This document shows positions 12,210-24,700 of a stretch of 64,000 nt of DNA, piece after piece. A program made the translations under genes and the position numbers. The stretch's first letter is position 1, and every line of letters begins with the position of its first letter. The DNA is from Rhynochetos jubatus (Eukaryota > Chordata > Aves > Eurypygiformes > Rhynochetidae), in the NCBI GenBank assembly GCA_027574665.1, contig CM050651.1:1241501-1305500 (forward strand), in the 5' to 3' direction. Under the pieces are notes generated by a model. That model was not told the DNA's origin. It did not search any database and saw only the letters and a list, made by a program, of their open reading frames with translations.

Positions 12210-15200
12210 ACTCACACCTTAAAGCAGTGGCTTGCAGAAGACAGCCGTTTAGGGGACAAAACTAACTTCAGAAGTTTTAGAGGAGCTCTGCCAAGTCGGT
12301 GAAAATGAGTGTTTACTAACAGCTGTAGAGGTAGGCAGCTCTTTTTTTTTCTCTGCGTTTGAATGATTTAGTAAGTCTTCTCTCAGGTTTTTGCTTTTCT
12401 AAATTTTGGAAGGTTTGTCTTACTGATAACCCAATGGAATATCTCTCGGATTAGTCTCAAAAATGTTGCTCCTTGCTTAGCTTCAGTTTCATATTACAAA
12501 TAGGTTTTGTTTATTTTCTGGTTGGGGGTGTGTGTTCTTTCTAAACAAGGTGCCTAACCAAGATGTTTGTGACTCTAATGAAAAACATTAGAAGGTACAG
12601 ATAATGTAATGCTGTTTTGTCAAGGGGGGAAATAAGAAAAAGGTCTGGAGCATTCGATTTCTTAAGAGATTGTTTTTCTGATATAAAAGCCAAGGCTCTT
12701 TTTAGCTAGTGCTCCCACCATGTTACTGTTATGCTGCTAGCCTTGATGGCACAGTACAGAGTGAAAATGGTGGCTCTTGCAAATAAAACATTAAATTGAT
12801 TGGGATTAAATTGATTTCAGTTTCCCAGGACTTCTGACCAATCTCCCTGCTCTTCTTATATGTTACCATCTTTTAATCCATCAGTATTCAAGTATTAAAA
12901 AAAAATTAAATTTTCTCCTTTAAAATATGAGAAATAGCCAATCCTAGAGCCACCCAACTGCTTTTGGATTTGTAAATATAGGGAGCAAGTCTCCAGAGTG
13001 GCAGTAGCTTCTAACAATTGTGGGCAAGCAAAGAGTTATGACACTGTACTCTTAGAATGGATCTAAAGAAAATTTTGCTGATTTTTTAATAAAGTTGCTA
13101 GGTTGCAGATTGAATGAAAACACAACCAATTGACAAAAAGGGACAAATTGCCATGGAAAACCAAATTTATGTAATCCATCCTGACTTAGAATGAATTAGA
13201 GCTAAGATATGAAGAACATATTTGGCATATCAGCCATTTTAACTTCATGTGAAATAGTATTTGCAGTTATGAAATCTGGAAGTTGTGTCAATACCTTTTA
13301 AGTATGTTGTACATGATTTAAAATCATTTTATATCTATAAATATTTAATAGATATTATTTATTGCTATATTTATGTATTGCGGTAAAATACATGGAATTT
13401 GCTTTAGCTTAAGCCGTCTTTAACTTCCGTTGACTTACTTCCTTGCTTATTTTTCATGCCTACCAACTTTCATAGATGGTGAGATGCATTCTTACCACCT
13501 ATGTATGGTTTCTCTTCCCCTTGGGCAACAGCTAGAGGAGCCCACACCTCTCAAACATCTGTGGTGACCAGTCGATCACAAATGTGCTTCTCTTCTACTC
13601 CACAAACTTTTTGTCTGCTCTATACAGAGGTGAACAGGCAGCTGTGTGTGTGAAAGAGTTTAGCTTTTTAGTCACTTCTCCTGCCAGAGTAGTTCTGCCT
13701 GGAGTACAGTAGGCTACGTGAGGGAGAGGCTGACTAGTCCCCCTGAGCAGATCCCCGAGGGCAGCTATTGATTCTGTAATCCTCTCTGATATTGGTAGTG
13801 CTTATGTGAACAACCTCACTGACCTGTTCCTAGTTATTCTAAAGAGTGCCAGAAGGTACTAAGAGGAGAAGGATGAGCCTATTCATTTCAAATAGCCCAA
13901 TACATGGTTTGGGATTTACTTGTTTAAGATGGAAGGAAGATTATAGGCAGTGGAGTATTAGATAAATTAGCAAACTGACCTACCTGGGCAGAAATTTGTA
14001 TATCTTCTATAAAATTAGGAAATGTCACAGAGGGGACACCTGTGGCATGAAGGAGGGAAGGAAAGCTGTGCTGTGCACTTGACAAACATGCCTGGGGTAG
14101 CTACTTGGTCACCGGAAATCAAACAGATGAAGAGTGTGTACACTGAAAGGGTTTTGAAACTTAAATGAGAGGAATTAAAGGCTACTACTGTTTCTATACT
14201 TCTTCAAAGGTGCACATAACCATCAGGATCTCGCTACATTTGTATAGAAGTACAGTTTTAAAAGATGGATATTGTAAACCTTTTAGAATGTTGCATACAT
14301 TCATAGAAGAATCAGTGTGTGAAATAGCAGTGTCTAGCTTTTGGTTATGATCTTTACTTTCTCTTAATTGAGGTGTAAGGAAGACCATATCTGTTTCTGC
14401 TCTGGACTATCATGTGTGACTAGAGAAATCATCCCCGATCTTACTTTCATGGATTGTCATTGTATATGCTCATTGGATTCCAAATCAATTTAACATATTT
14501 AGAAAGCACGTTGGTTCAAAATGTGCCTCTCCCAGTACAGTTACCTAGTTCTACTCTTGTGATCTGGAGCAATTACTACGAGGTCCCTGGGATGTTAACT
14601 TTCTTGGAGAGAAGAGGGAGGGTTGGTTTTGTTATGTGCCTGAACTAATCAGGCAGTCTAGGAGTGCCTTTAAAGGCAAATACTGCTCCTACTTGCTGTA
14701 CAGGGTAGAACCATTGTGTGTGCAGGAGCACATGATTTTAGGTGGCTGCCTTTCCCTAAAGCAGAATGCTTTGCATCTGACACCAACATTTAAGATTACA
14801 CAAGTAAATAGTTGGTCTTTTCAAAATCTGTAACTATTTGTAAGCCTTGCTTATGTACCCCAGAATGCTGCTGCAAATTAGCAAAGGGACAGCAAAGCCA
14901 CAAATTTAGGAGCCTTGTGCACAGGGAAGCTGCCTTGATGTTTGTATGTATTGCTGCCCAATTGCTCTGCCTTGTCAGTCAAACTCAGTGTAGCCACTGG
15001 CTCCATCCTAGGGGAGAGTTATGGTATGAAATGACTATTGGAGCCTATTGGAAATGCCATGGGGAGCTCTGGACTTCACTTGTGCTCTGAAGCTACAAGA
15101 TGGAGAAGGGTCTAAGAGGTACTGAGGCTGGCAGCTGCAGCATCTTTTTCCCTGTTTAAATGGAATAGACCTTTCTAAAAATTGAATAATATTCAATTAC

Positions 15201-15670
15201 TTCAATATCAAATTGCTACCTGTTTTTTCAGTTACCTCTGATTAAAAACTAGCCAGTCTGTGAGGAAAATAATATTGTAGATGGACTACTTAGGGTTTAT
15301 ATTTTCAATATTAATATAGAAGGAAGATTCTGTATGTAACTTTAGTTGGTTGTACACTGTTTGCTTAGGAAACTTCATTGCAATATTCTTCACTAGTAAT
15401 GGTATTTTTACAATAGTATGCAAAGTGGTTATATGAACATCATGAAGTCATCATAAGCATTTGTACAGTTCTGGAAGGTTCTCAAGTCTAAGTGAAGACT
15501 GACCATTCGTACATTTACTTAAACTTCAGAGCAAGCTCTCTCACTCTACACGTAGATTTAAATATCTTGTATTCTCATAGCGATACTGTGATTTAAGCCT
15601 AAAGTAGTTTTACATGAAAAGCTTCTAATTGGTGCATTTGAGCGCTTTAGTTTATTATATCTGCTCATCC

Positions 15671-15686
15671 ATAGAATCATAGAATG
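15671..15686 (-). repeat. CR1 3'-terminal octamer repeats
   Basis: On the minus strand the element ends with two tandem ATTCTATG units, the diagnostic 3' microsatellite used by CR1 in place of a poly-A tail. Confidence 0.85.
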
Positions 15687-15908
15687 GTTAGGGTTGGAAG
15701 GGACCTTAAAGATCATCTAGTTCCCAAGCCCCTGCCATGAGCAGGGACACCCTCCACTAGACCAGGTTGCTCAAAGTCTCATCCAGCCTGGCCTTGAAGA
15801 CAGCCAGGGATGGGGCACCCACAACTTCTTTGGGCAACCTGTTGCAGTGCTTCACCACCCTCTCCAGGAAGAATTTTTTCCTGATATCTCATCTAAATCT
15901 CCCTGCTT

Positions 15909-18618
15909 TCAGTTTAAACCCATTACCCCTTCTCCTGTCACTACAGGCCCTTGTAAAACGTCCCCCCCAGCTTCCTTGTAGGCCCCCTTTAGGTACTTGA
16001 AAGCTGCAATAAGATCTCCCCAAAGCCTTCTCTTCTCGAGACTGAACAAACCCAATTCTCTTGGCCTTTCTTCATAGGAGAGGTGCTCCAGCCCTCTGAT
16101 CATCTTTGTGGCCCTCCTCTGGACTCGTTCCAACTGGTTGATATCCTCCTTAAGCTCCAGAGCTGGACACAGTACTCCAGGTGGGTCTCATGAGAGCAGA
16201 GTAGAGGGGGAGAATCCCCTCCCATGACCTGCTGACCACGCTTTTCCTGATACAGCCCAGGATATGGTTGGCTTTCTGGGCTGCCAGCGCATGCTGCCGG
16301 CTCATGTTCAGCTTCTCATCCACCAGTACCCCCAAGGTACTTCTCCTCAGGGCTGCTCTCGATCCATTCTCCACCCAGCCTGTACCTGTGCTTGGGATTG
16401 CCCTGATCCAGGTGCAGGACCTTGCACTTGGCCTTGTTAAACTCCATGATGTTGGCAGTGGCCCACCTCTCCAGACTGTCAAGGTCCCTCTGGATGGCAT
16501 CCCTTCCTTCCAGTGTGCTGACCTCGCCACACAGCTTGCTGTCATCAGCAAACTTGCTGAGGGTGTACTTGATGCCATCATCCATGTCACTGACAAAGAT
16601 GTTAAACAGGACTGGTCACAACACCGACCCTTGTGGAACGCTGCTCATCACTGGTCTCCACTCAGACATTGACCACAACTCTCTGAGTGTGACCAGCCAG
16701 CCAGTTCTTTATCCATCAAGCGGTCCGTCTGTCAAACCCATGCCTCTTCAGTTTAGAGACAAGGATGTCATGTGGGATGGTATTGAAGGCTTTGCACAAG
16801 TCCAGGTAGATGACATCAGTTTGCTGTCCTCTATCCACCAAGGTCGTGACCTCATCATAGAAGGTCACCAAATTTGTCAGGCATGATCTGCCCTTAGTGA
16901 AGCCATGTTGGCTGTCACCAATCACCTCCTCTTTCTCCATGTGCCTTAGCATGATTTCCAGGAGGATCTGCTCCATGATCTTGCCAGGCACAGAGGTGAG
17001 ACAGACTGGCCTGTAGTTTCCCGGGTCCTCCTTTTTTCCCTTTTTAAAGTTGGGGGTTATGTTTCCCCTTTTCCAGTCAGCAGGAACTTCACCAGTCTGC
17101 CGTGACTTTTCGAATATGATGGATAGAGGTTTTGCAGCCTCATCCACCAGTTTTTTCAGGACCTGTGGATGTGTTCCTTCAGGTTCCTGAGGTGTTCCCG
17201 AACCTGATCCTCACTGACCGTGGGTGGCTCTCCATTCTCCCAGTTCTTTTCCTTGTCTTCCATGACTCGGGGTATGGCTTGCGCCCTTGACAGTGAAGAC
17301 CAAGGCAAAAAAGCATGGAGTACTTCAGCCTTGTCTAGGTCCTGGGAAACCAGCTCTTCCACTTCTTTCTGCAGAGGGCCCACACTTTCACCGATTTTCT
17401 TTTTATCCCCAATGTGCCTATAGAAGCCCTTCTGGTTGGCCTTGATGTCCCTGGCCAGGTTTAATTCTGTCAGGGCTTTGGCTTTTCTAACCTGATCTCT
17501 GACCTCTTGGACAACTTCCCTGTAATCATCCCAGGCTACCTGTCCTTGCTTCCAGCCACTGTAGGCTTCTTTTTTTGTTTTACTTTGTCCAGGAGCTGCT
17601 TGTCCATCCACGCAGGCTTCCAGGCACTTTTACCCGACTTCCTCTTCATTGGGATGCACCACTCCTGAGCTTGAAGGAGGTGGCCCTTGAATACTTGCCA
17701 GCTTTCTTGGACCCCTCTTCCTTCCAGGGCTTCTTCCCATAGAACCTTTCCAAACAGTTCCCTGAAGAGGCTGAAGCCTGCTTTTCTGAAGTCCAGGGTA
17801 GCAAGCTTGCTGTGCGCCCTCCTCGCCTCCATAAGGATCTCAAACTCCACCATTTTGTGGTCACTGCAGCCAAGGCTGCCCTTGAGCTTCACATTTGCCA
17901 CCAGCCCCACCATGTTGGTGAGAACAAGATTCAGCATGACACCCCTCCTTGTTGGCTCCTCTATCACTTGGAGAAGGAAGTTGTCAACGCATTCCAGGAA
18001 CCTCCTGGCTTGCTTGTGCCCTGCCGTGTTGTCCCTCCAACAGATATTGGGGTGATTGAAGTCACCCAGGGTTGAAGGACCAGGGTTTGTGACTGTGAGG
18101 CTGCTGCTATCTGCCTGTAGAGGGCCTCATCCACACACTCATCCTGGCCAGGTGGCCTGTAGCAAACTCCTACTACTGTCTCTCCTCTTCCTGATCTCCC
18201 TTTAATCCTGACTCACACGCTCTCGGTCAGCTCCTTATCCCTTCCCAGGTGGAGTTCCACACAGTCCAGCTGGTCACTGACATAGAGAGCAACCCCCCTC
18301 CACATCTCCCCTGCCTGTCCTTCCTAAAGAGCCTTCCATTCTGACACTCCAGTGATAGGAGTCATCCCACCACATCTCCACAATGCCAATGAGGTCATAG
18401 CGCCTCGTGCGTGCTCACATCTCTAGCTCCTCTTGCATATTCCCCATGCTCCGTGCATTAGTGTAGAGGCATTTAAGATGGGCCCCCAATGAAGATAGCT
18501 TACAGACTGGAGCATCTAGAATTTTCATGTTTTGCCTGCCAGGTGTTCTGGTGAGCAGCGATTTTTCTCCAAGCTCTGGGCTTCTGTTGGTGTCCCTGCT
18601 GGTTTTGTCCCCCTCCAA
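15909..18618 (-). pseudogene. CR1 ORF2 remnant (endonuclease + reverse transcriptase)
   Basis: ORF2 of CR1 encodes an APE-type endonuclease that nicks the target and a reverse transcriptase that copies element RNA. The N-terminal piece with LKCLYTNARSMGN lies at about 18415-18618. An endonuclease C-terminal SDH motif (LGCSDHKMVEFEIL) lies near 17.85 kb. The RT block is at 16716-17147 ([17 protein letters not shown], then [14 protein letters not shown] and [17 protein letters not shown]). The catalytic box reads FADD near 16.54 kb, and the usual C-terminal tail is at 15909-16133. The product is broken into several frames, so it is non-functional. Confidence 0.88.
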
Positions 18619-18619
18619 C

Positions 18620-19685
18620 CTAGTTTAAAGCCTTATCGATGAGCCCTGCCAATTCATGGGCTAGAATCATTTTTCCCCTTGGAGACAGTTGCACCCCACC
18701 TGTCACCAGCCAGCCTGGTGCCATATAAGCCTCCCCATGTTCAAGGAACCCAAAGCTCGACCACTCACACCAGCCTCTGAGCATTGATCAGTCGTGCTTT
18801 CTTGTTACTTTCAGTATTCCTCCCTGATGTTAAATGGATTGGGGAGAATACTACCTGTGCCCCTGATCCTGCAACTATTCGCCCCAGTGCCCTGAAGTCT
18901 TTTTTGATGTCTTTTGGATTACTCTCCTCCAGTTCATCACTGCCCACTTGCATTACCAATAGAGGGTAATACTCACAGGGCTTTACCAGATCAGGAAGCT
19001 TCCTTGGTTATATTGCTAACCCAGGACCCAGGGAGGCGGCAGACTTCCCTGTGGGATGGGTCTGGGTGGCATATCTGGCCCTCTGTTCCCCTCAGTAGGG
19101 AATCACCTACCACAATGACCCTCCTCCTTTTTTTAACCGAGGCTGTCGTAATACGTGGAGCTGACGGGGTTGTCCTAGGCAGCTCCCTGGCAGGACCTTC
19201 CTCTACCAATGCCTGGCTCTCAAGTTCCAGAGCCCTGTATCTATTCTGCAGGGGCAACTGGGAAGAGGAGGGAGTGCAGGAGTGGGTATGCCTCCCTCGC
19301 TGAGCAGGTGCTTGTTTCCATTCTCTCTTAGGTCCCCCCCCTCTGCCTGGTGGCAAGTGGATATGGGGTTAACTGAGAGTTGTGTGCCCTCCACCTGCTG
19401 CCTTTTCCTTTGGGGTGGTTGGTTGGTGGAGCGAGGACCTCTCTTCTTCTCACCCTTCCTCCTACTCCTCAGCCTCTCCGCTTCCCCCTTCAGCTGGGCC
19501 ACCATGCTGAGCAGATCCTCCACCTGTTCACACGTCACGCAGGGGCTGTTGCTGCTTCCCTCAGGTATGAGGGACAGGCTGAGGCATTCTCTGCAGCCAG
19601 ACACTTGGATGGCAGCATCCCTGAGCGGGAGCACTGCCTGGGTTGCCACATTCTTCTTAGCAGTGGCTCTCCTCCTAGAGGTCAC
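18620..19685 (-). pseudogene. CR1 ORF1 remnant (nucleic-acid-binding / SGNH esterase-like)
   Basis: The likely start is the ATG at 19685, followed by a basic N-terminus. A C-x2-C segment (CVTCEQVEDLL) and a short leucine-rich helix rich in E, R and K follow, as in CR1 ORF1 proteins. After a frame change near 19.2-19.35 kb, the motif VGDSLLRGTE (about 19.09-19.12 kb) matches the GDS block of the SGNH esterase domain of CR1 ORF1. The C-terminal segment ending ELAGLIDKALN stops at 18620-18622. ORF1 of this clade is thought to bind element RNA. The reading is split over at least two frames, so it is a pseudogene. Confidence 0.8.
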
Positions 19686-20423
19686 CGTGGCCGGCTCCTG
19701 GCCGCTCGCGCTCCCGGGTGACGGCAGCTGCTGTCGCGGGGGCTGTCAGTACCACACGGGGTGCCCGGCTCCTTCTCTGCTCACTGGGATCCGAGAAACC
19801 CTCTGATCGCCTCAATCGAGCGCCAAGACGCGGCAGGAGCTGCTGCTACCGACGCATCCTGCGCTGACATCCAGAATGCATGGAGCTCTGTGCTTTAATG
19901 GGAAGTATGTTAAGGGGGGAAAGAAGGCTGATTCTGAGACAAGGATGTTAGTCTTAAGGTTATTACTATTTAAATACTTGGGATACTTTTGGTTTCCTCT
20001 AATTATTTTAAAAGTGAGAAGTCATTACACTGATACAACAAAACACTAGTAAGCATCTGCTGAATCTCCAGTTACGGAATGCTTATTTATTTGAAATGAA
20101 ACATAAAACTATACAAATTAAACATTGTACAAATTAACTTGATCTTTATTAGGCTTTTTGTGATTTTTTTTTTTCATTTCTCTAAGTAGATTTTTACTTA
20201 CTGAGGATATTCTTAACATTCCACTTAGACATGTAGTGTTAGCCTGACCCTACTGATCCCACCACATCTCTCTCTAAAAAAATATGCAGAAATGATGGAT
20301 AGTTCTAGGTTTGTGCTAAAATAAAGTTCCTACGAATCCCTATTTATTCCTCCATATGTTGACAAGACTTCAGCCAGTGCAGAAATTGGATGGTTATTTA
20401 TTAGGCACTGTGAAAGACCACTT

Positions 20424-20459
20424 AAAAAAAAAACAAAAAAAAAAAAAACAACAAAAAAA
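20424..20459. repeat. A-rich low-complexity tract
   Basis: Three long A runs are separated by single C or CAAC interruptions. There is no associated element body. Confidence 0.75.
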
Positions 20460-22009
20460 CACCACTAACTTGAACATATATGCTTTATAGTGAAATTGCA
20501 GCAAATGTTCTTCTGACTGGGTGGGTGTTCATCTGTACACCCAAAACAGCCAGATTCTAGGGACTGATTTATCTCCAGGCTTCGTTTTCTTCTGGATGGT
20601 TATGTAACCTGAATTTTGGGAAGGGTCTTCAGTGATACTACTTTCTACTCCAAAAGTTACCCCTCTGGGTTTTTTTAAAATCTTCTATGAGTCTTTTGAA
20701 AGGAGTTTAGAATACAATGGATTTCAGTAGTGCTATCCTAAAACCTCAGTCTGGAACTGACATTTATAACCTGGTTCTAGTTCTTGAGGTTTTTAAGGAC
20801 TACAGTATTGCCATCCCCAAAGTCCTATGAAAGCTGCAGAGTTACAAATCAAATTTGTATGCATGTGCACACAGACAGCTGATCAGGACAATTGTTCCTA
20901 GTAGAGAGCACTGCAGAAGGTACAGCAGAAGCATTTCAGCATCTTATTTTATCAGAACAGGTACATGTGTTTCATAGTATGAAATCTTACAGGTCCACTC
21001 TACTTTCTTCTTAGGTACTTGCTGACTTTTATTGTTATAAAGAAATATATTAAATGAAAACCAAAGGAAATGTAGTTATACACTTAGCAAAATTGTTCAA
21101 TACATTATTTTTAATGCCTTTTTTTTTTTTCAGGTTTGATTTTATGTGTTCTAATTTGAATACATTCAAGGGTCCCTTTCCTCCAAGTACTGTCTCTAAG
21201 ATCAATCCAAGAAAACACTTCCTCTTACTTCAAGATGTGATATACGAAAAGACAGACTAATGCTAGTAGCTGAGTATTCTCTTGACCACTGAAGGGCCCA
21301 CACAGTAAGACTGGAGACTTAAACTGGAGTAAGCTGGAGCCATACAACCAATAGTGAATTCAGAGGCAACTGGACAACAGTTCCAAGGTAAGACAAAATA
21401 TCCATCTACTGTTGTATCTCTGTATGTTTCCACATACTTAACTGATGCTTGTTAAGACTTGCTTATAATGCTCAGTATTAAGTGTGAGAAATAACCATCA
21501 GAAAGAGGTTTTGGAAGTCGTATTGTCTGTGTTTAATGTGCTCACGTGTCACTTATGTAGCAAACGTTCACTCAAACATCTTTATGGTTGCAATTTTATG
21601 TGTATTTGTGGGACTGAAAAAGGATCCTGCTGTGATTACTGTAAGTCTAGTTCTGTGGAAAATCTGTCTGCTGTTTTAGGCTGCAGGTCATAATTATCAT
21701 GGTAATTGGTTCTGAAATCTTAACTCCCAACACATCAGAGGGTTGCCACAGTGAACTGTGATTTGCTCCACCTATTCGGTTATTAGAGGTTAACATGTGC
21801 ATCAATGTTTGTGTATCCAAAATTAATTATAATTGTGTGATTTTTAAGAAAAAAATTGATTGAGAAAAGAACACTTGCAAAGATATCCCTAACTTCGCTT
21901 TTTTAAAACACAATTTGTCAGCACTGACACTTAAACTAAGATATACTGGTTTTTAATGGAACAGGTGGAGGTTTACTTTTGCAGCTTAATGAACCTTCTA
22001 AGCAGCAAC

Positions 22010-22027
22010 TTTTTTTTTTTTTTTTTT
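22010..22027. repeat. Poly-T run
   Basis: An 18-base T homopolymer with no recognisable element attached. Confidence 0.75.
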
Positions 22028-23149
22028 AATGATCCAGACTTAGAACTTCAGAACCTAACAATGGGGTCTTCTAAAGATAGAAGCAGATCAGAAATACATA
22101 AGAATTGCTTTCCCATGTATTTGCCATTTGCAATTCCTCAATTTTTCCTGCCCAACACACTCTTTTGATAAGAATTGTAATTGAACACATTTTTCATTCC
22201 ATTTATTTTAATGGGAAAATTTGGTTTACCTTCCAGAAAACTTGATGGGAACAGTGCACACAGTCTTTGAGTTTCACACAGACTTTGTGTACTAGCATTG
22301 TTCCTTATAGAACAAATGCCTAGGTGTGAGGATGGAAAAAATGCAAATTCTATATGCTTGTGTACATAGGTAGATGTAGACACTGGTTTCAGTGGGTAAC
22401 TTGGGTTATTGATTACATGGTGTTACCAAAGAACAGAACTTTGCATAATGGCTTTGAATCTAGCAAGAACAGAAAACCCCTTCCTCTCTGTAAGTGATTA
22501 TTCAGCAATGCCTCTGTTACTTGATTAGTCCAGTTATATTTTCCCATCTTGTTGGCTTGAGGAAAATAAGCTGGACATATTTAGGTTCCTGAAAGGACAA
22601 GTCTCAGTAAAAGTTTGTTACTGTCAGAAACACCAGTCCTCACTCCAGGGAACACACAGAGTACAGAACTGCTCTCTAGTGTATGTGGAAACTTATCTAT
22701 GAGAAAGTTCTTATGCTTAAAAAACCCCAACTAATGATAAGCTACTAGCAAATAATTGTATAAATGTTGTACTAAAACAGAGAAGTGCACTTGGTCTCCC
22801 TCTGCACTTTAATATCAACACATATTTGAAGATAATAAAAATACTAGGACACTAGCAAAACACTTAGGGTTGGGCTTTTCCTTCCTATCTTATGGTAGTT
22901 AGGAGTGGGTAAGAAATTAATCTTCATGCACAGTGGGACTCAGTAAATTGCTGATATTTTCCTGAAGAATTTGGGGGGGAAAAAAATCATAAGCAGCAAA
23001 TAAAGCTGTAAGTATCTTCTTTTTAATGAAATAGTAGGCTAAATGTCCAAAAATAATTAAAAGTGCAGTAGTAATTCTAAGGGAAAGATTGCTTTCTAAA
23101 ATGCAGTAGCATTTTTATCTGCTGCCCTCAGCCAAGAGCCTGAGCAAGG

Positions 23150-24700
23150 ACTCTGCACCTGCAAGTGAAACGGCGCCCGGCAAAGTGGAGACTGCCTAGG
23201 CTGCTCTCATCTTCCTAGCTGTGGGGTAGGCTTAGCATTAACCAACATCCTAAAGTCGGCGTGGTTTTGCTGATGCCGCGCCCCGCCAACCCCCACCCCA
23301 CCCCTTTGCTGTCGGCTTGAGCTGTGTGCCAGCTTCGGGGGTGAAGTGGAGGGTGTTTCTACCTGTGCGACAAGATGAAATAGCGATCGCCCGTTCTAGG
23401 GCTCGAAGGGAGGGTGCCGTAGGCTTTCAAATTCTGCATCTGCTCCTCTCCACGCTGAATTCGGTTCCCACTGGAGAGGGAACGCGTATTTCGGGTTTCG
23501 GCCGGCCAGCCGCTGGCGGGCAGACACTTGGAATAGCCCGTGCGGGCTCCTCTACCCGGCAGCGAGACGAGCCCCGTCCCCGCCCGGGGCAGCTGCTGCC
23601 GGCCGCCTTAGCTGGCTGCTGCCCTCTGCCGACACCTGCTCGTCCCCCTCCCCTCGCTCTCCGCTCATCCTCTTGCTGTCGCACCGCCCGGGGGAGCGAG
23701 ACTGCGGCCGTGCCGGTGCGGGGTCCGGAAGCAGGTTACGGGAGCAGTCGGAGCTGCTGCTCCGCTCACGCCGCTCCGGCTTGGCAGCCCGGCCGGAACG
23801 CGGGTCGCTCGGGCTGGCCGCCGCGCCTGGTGTACCGGCATCTCCCGGCTGGGACGGACGGCCCCCTCTGCAGCGCGGGGGGGGAGGGCCCTTCACCCCC
23901 CGCCCCAGCCCTTCAGTAGTCCTGGCGGGGCTGGGGGTGGCGCAGAGGGTCGGAGGGGCTCGGGGTGGGGCGGAAGGTGTGGCGGCGCTGCTGCTGCTCG
24001 GGCTGCTGAGTGCGCGGGGGGTGACGGTGGAGCCCGATGCCTCTGCTGTCCTGGTCGCCAAGCGGGGGCTGCGCGTCCCCCTCGGCCGCTCCGTTTCGCT
24101 GGACCCGGCGGCGGATCTGGTGCTGCGGATGCGGCCGGGGGACAGGTGCGCTGTGGCGGTGCTGGGGAACGGTCCGGGCCCACCGGAGCCCTGACTCCCC
24201 TGCGCCTTCGCCCGTGGGCATGTCACCTATACCCACTTCGGGGCCCGCAGCCCCGGCCGGTACCTGCTGTGCCTCCAGCTCCGCTATGACTCGCCCCGCC
24301 GGACCCTCGTCATGCCTTTCACGCTGGAGGTGCTCTTCCAGCAGCTGCGTCTGCTCAGCTGCAACCTGCCCCTGCCCCTAGGAGAGCTGCGGGGGCTCAG
24401 CTCCCCGCTGGACGGCAAGGTGCTGGGCTTCCCCGAGGGTGAGGCCGGCCGGTACTCCCGTCTCACCCTGCTGCCCACCGAGACCGCCGGTCCTCTTCCC
24501 GCTGAGGGGCGGCTCCTGCCCGCTGGCAACAGCGGGGACTGCTCTGCCGTGCCGCGAGCGGGATCTGCTACCGGCACACGGCGGCCATCGCCTCCCCCGG
24601 CCGGGACTGCATCCCGGCGCGGGTGTCCGTGCTGCCTGCGGCCGGCCCGGAGCAGCGGGAGTACTTTGAGGTGCTGGTGCGGATCCAGGGGTAAGCTGAC
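23150..24700. promoter_or_regulatory. CpG island at the 5' end of the FREM-like locus
   Basis: In sharp contrast to the AT-rich surroundings, this stretch is strongly GC-rich and dense in CpG dinucleotides, with many CG, GGCGG and CCGCC steps between about 23.27 and 24.65 kb. It spans the expected promoter, 5' untranslated region and signal-peptide end of exon 1. No TATA box is evident, as is usual for CpG-island promoters. The transcription start cannot be placed. That it still looks like a CpG island although the coding sequence downstream is broken suggests either recent loss or another use of the promoter. Confidence 0.7.
23979..23981 (+). other. GTG where the initiator codon would be expected
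   Basis: In the frame of the signal-like segment, no ATG occurs between an upstream ATG at 23673 and the segment. The codon just before the hydrophobic run is GTG, followed by GCG GCG CTG. A former ATG changed to GTG is an attractive but unproven reading. Use of the distant ATG at 23673 would put about 100 unlike residues ahead of the signal peptide. Confidence 0.35.

Larger units (their letters stand above)
2830..15670. other. Long gene-free stretch
   Basis: About 12.8 kb without a recognisable exon, RNA gene or transposon. It is AT-rich with short homopolymer runs, for example a 16-base A run at 5773-5788. A slightly GC-richer patch at about 12.05-12.22 kb contains a perfect 10-bp inverted repeat (12173-12182 and 12200-12209). 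The short open frames show no conserved motif. The stretch may be intergenic space upstream of the FREM locus. Confidence 0.55.
15671..19870 (-). mobile_element. CR1 LINE, nearly full length, inactive
   Basis: This is a chicken-repeat-1 non-LTR retrotransposon read on the minus strand. Its 3' end, at 15671 on the plus strand, has the CR1 hallmark of a terminal octamer repeat (two ATTCTATG units on the element's sense strand) and no poly-A. Going inward from that end come the ORF2 C-terminus, reverse transcriptase, endonuclease, ORF1 with an esterase-like motif, and a GC-rich 5' leader near 19.7-19.87 kb. A length of about 4.2 kb is close to a full-length CR1, whereas most genomic copies are short 3' stubs. 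Both ORFs are broken by stops and frame changes, so this copy cannot move itself. The exact 5' boundary is approximate. Confidence 0.92.
19871..23150. other. Gene-free AT-rich stretch upstream of the FREM locus
   Basis: No exon or known element is recognised. It holds an A-rich low-complexity tract (20424-20459) and an 18-base T run (22010-22027). GC content rises only after about 23.1 kb, at the edge of the CpG island. Confidence 0.55.

Noticed and set aside
14165..15090. Cluster of short plus-strand frames (60-90 codons)
   Set aside because: They differ in frame, overlap with equally long antisense frames, and show no motif or splice structure.
16268..19806. Several plus-strand open frames of 60-170 codons across 16.3-19.8 kb
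   Set aside because: They are antisense shadows of the minus-strand CR1 ORFs.
23317..23919. A 200-codon plus-strand frame and long minus-strand frames in the CpG island
   Set aside because: GC-rich DNA has few stops, so long frames arise freely. The proteins are low-complexity P/R/G/A-rich and match no family; the real coding trace is the signal-peptide frame.
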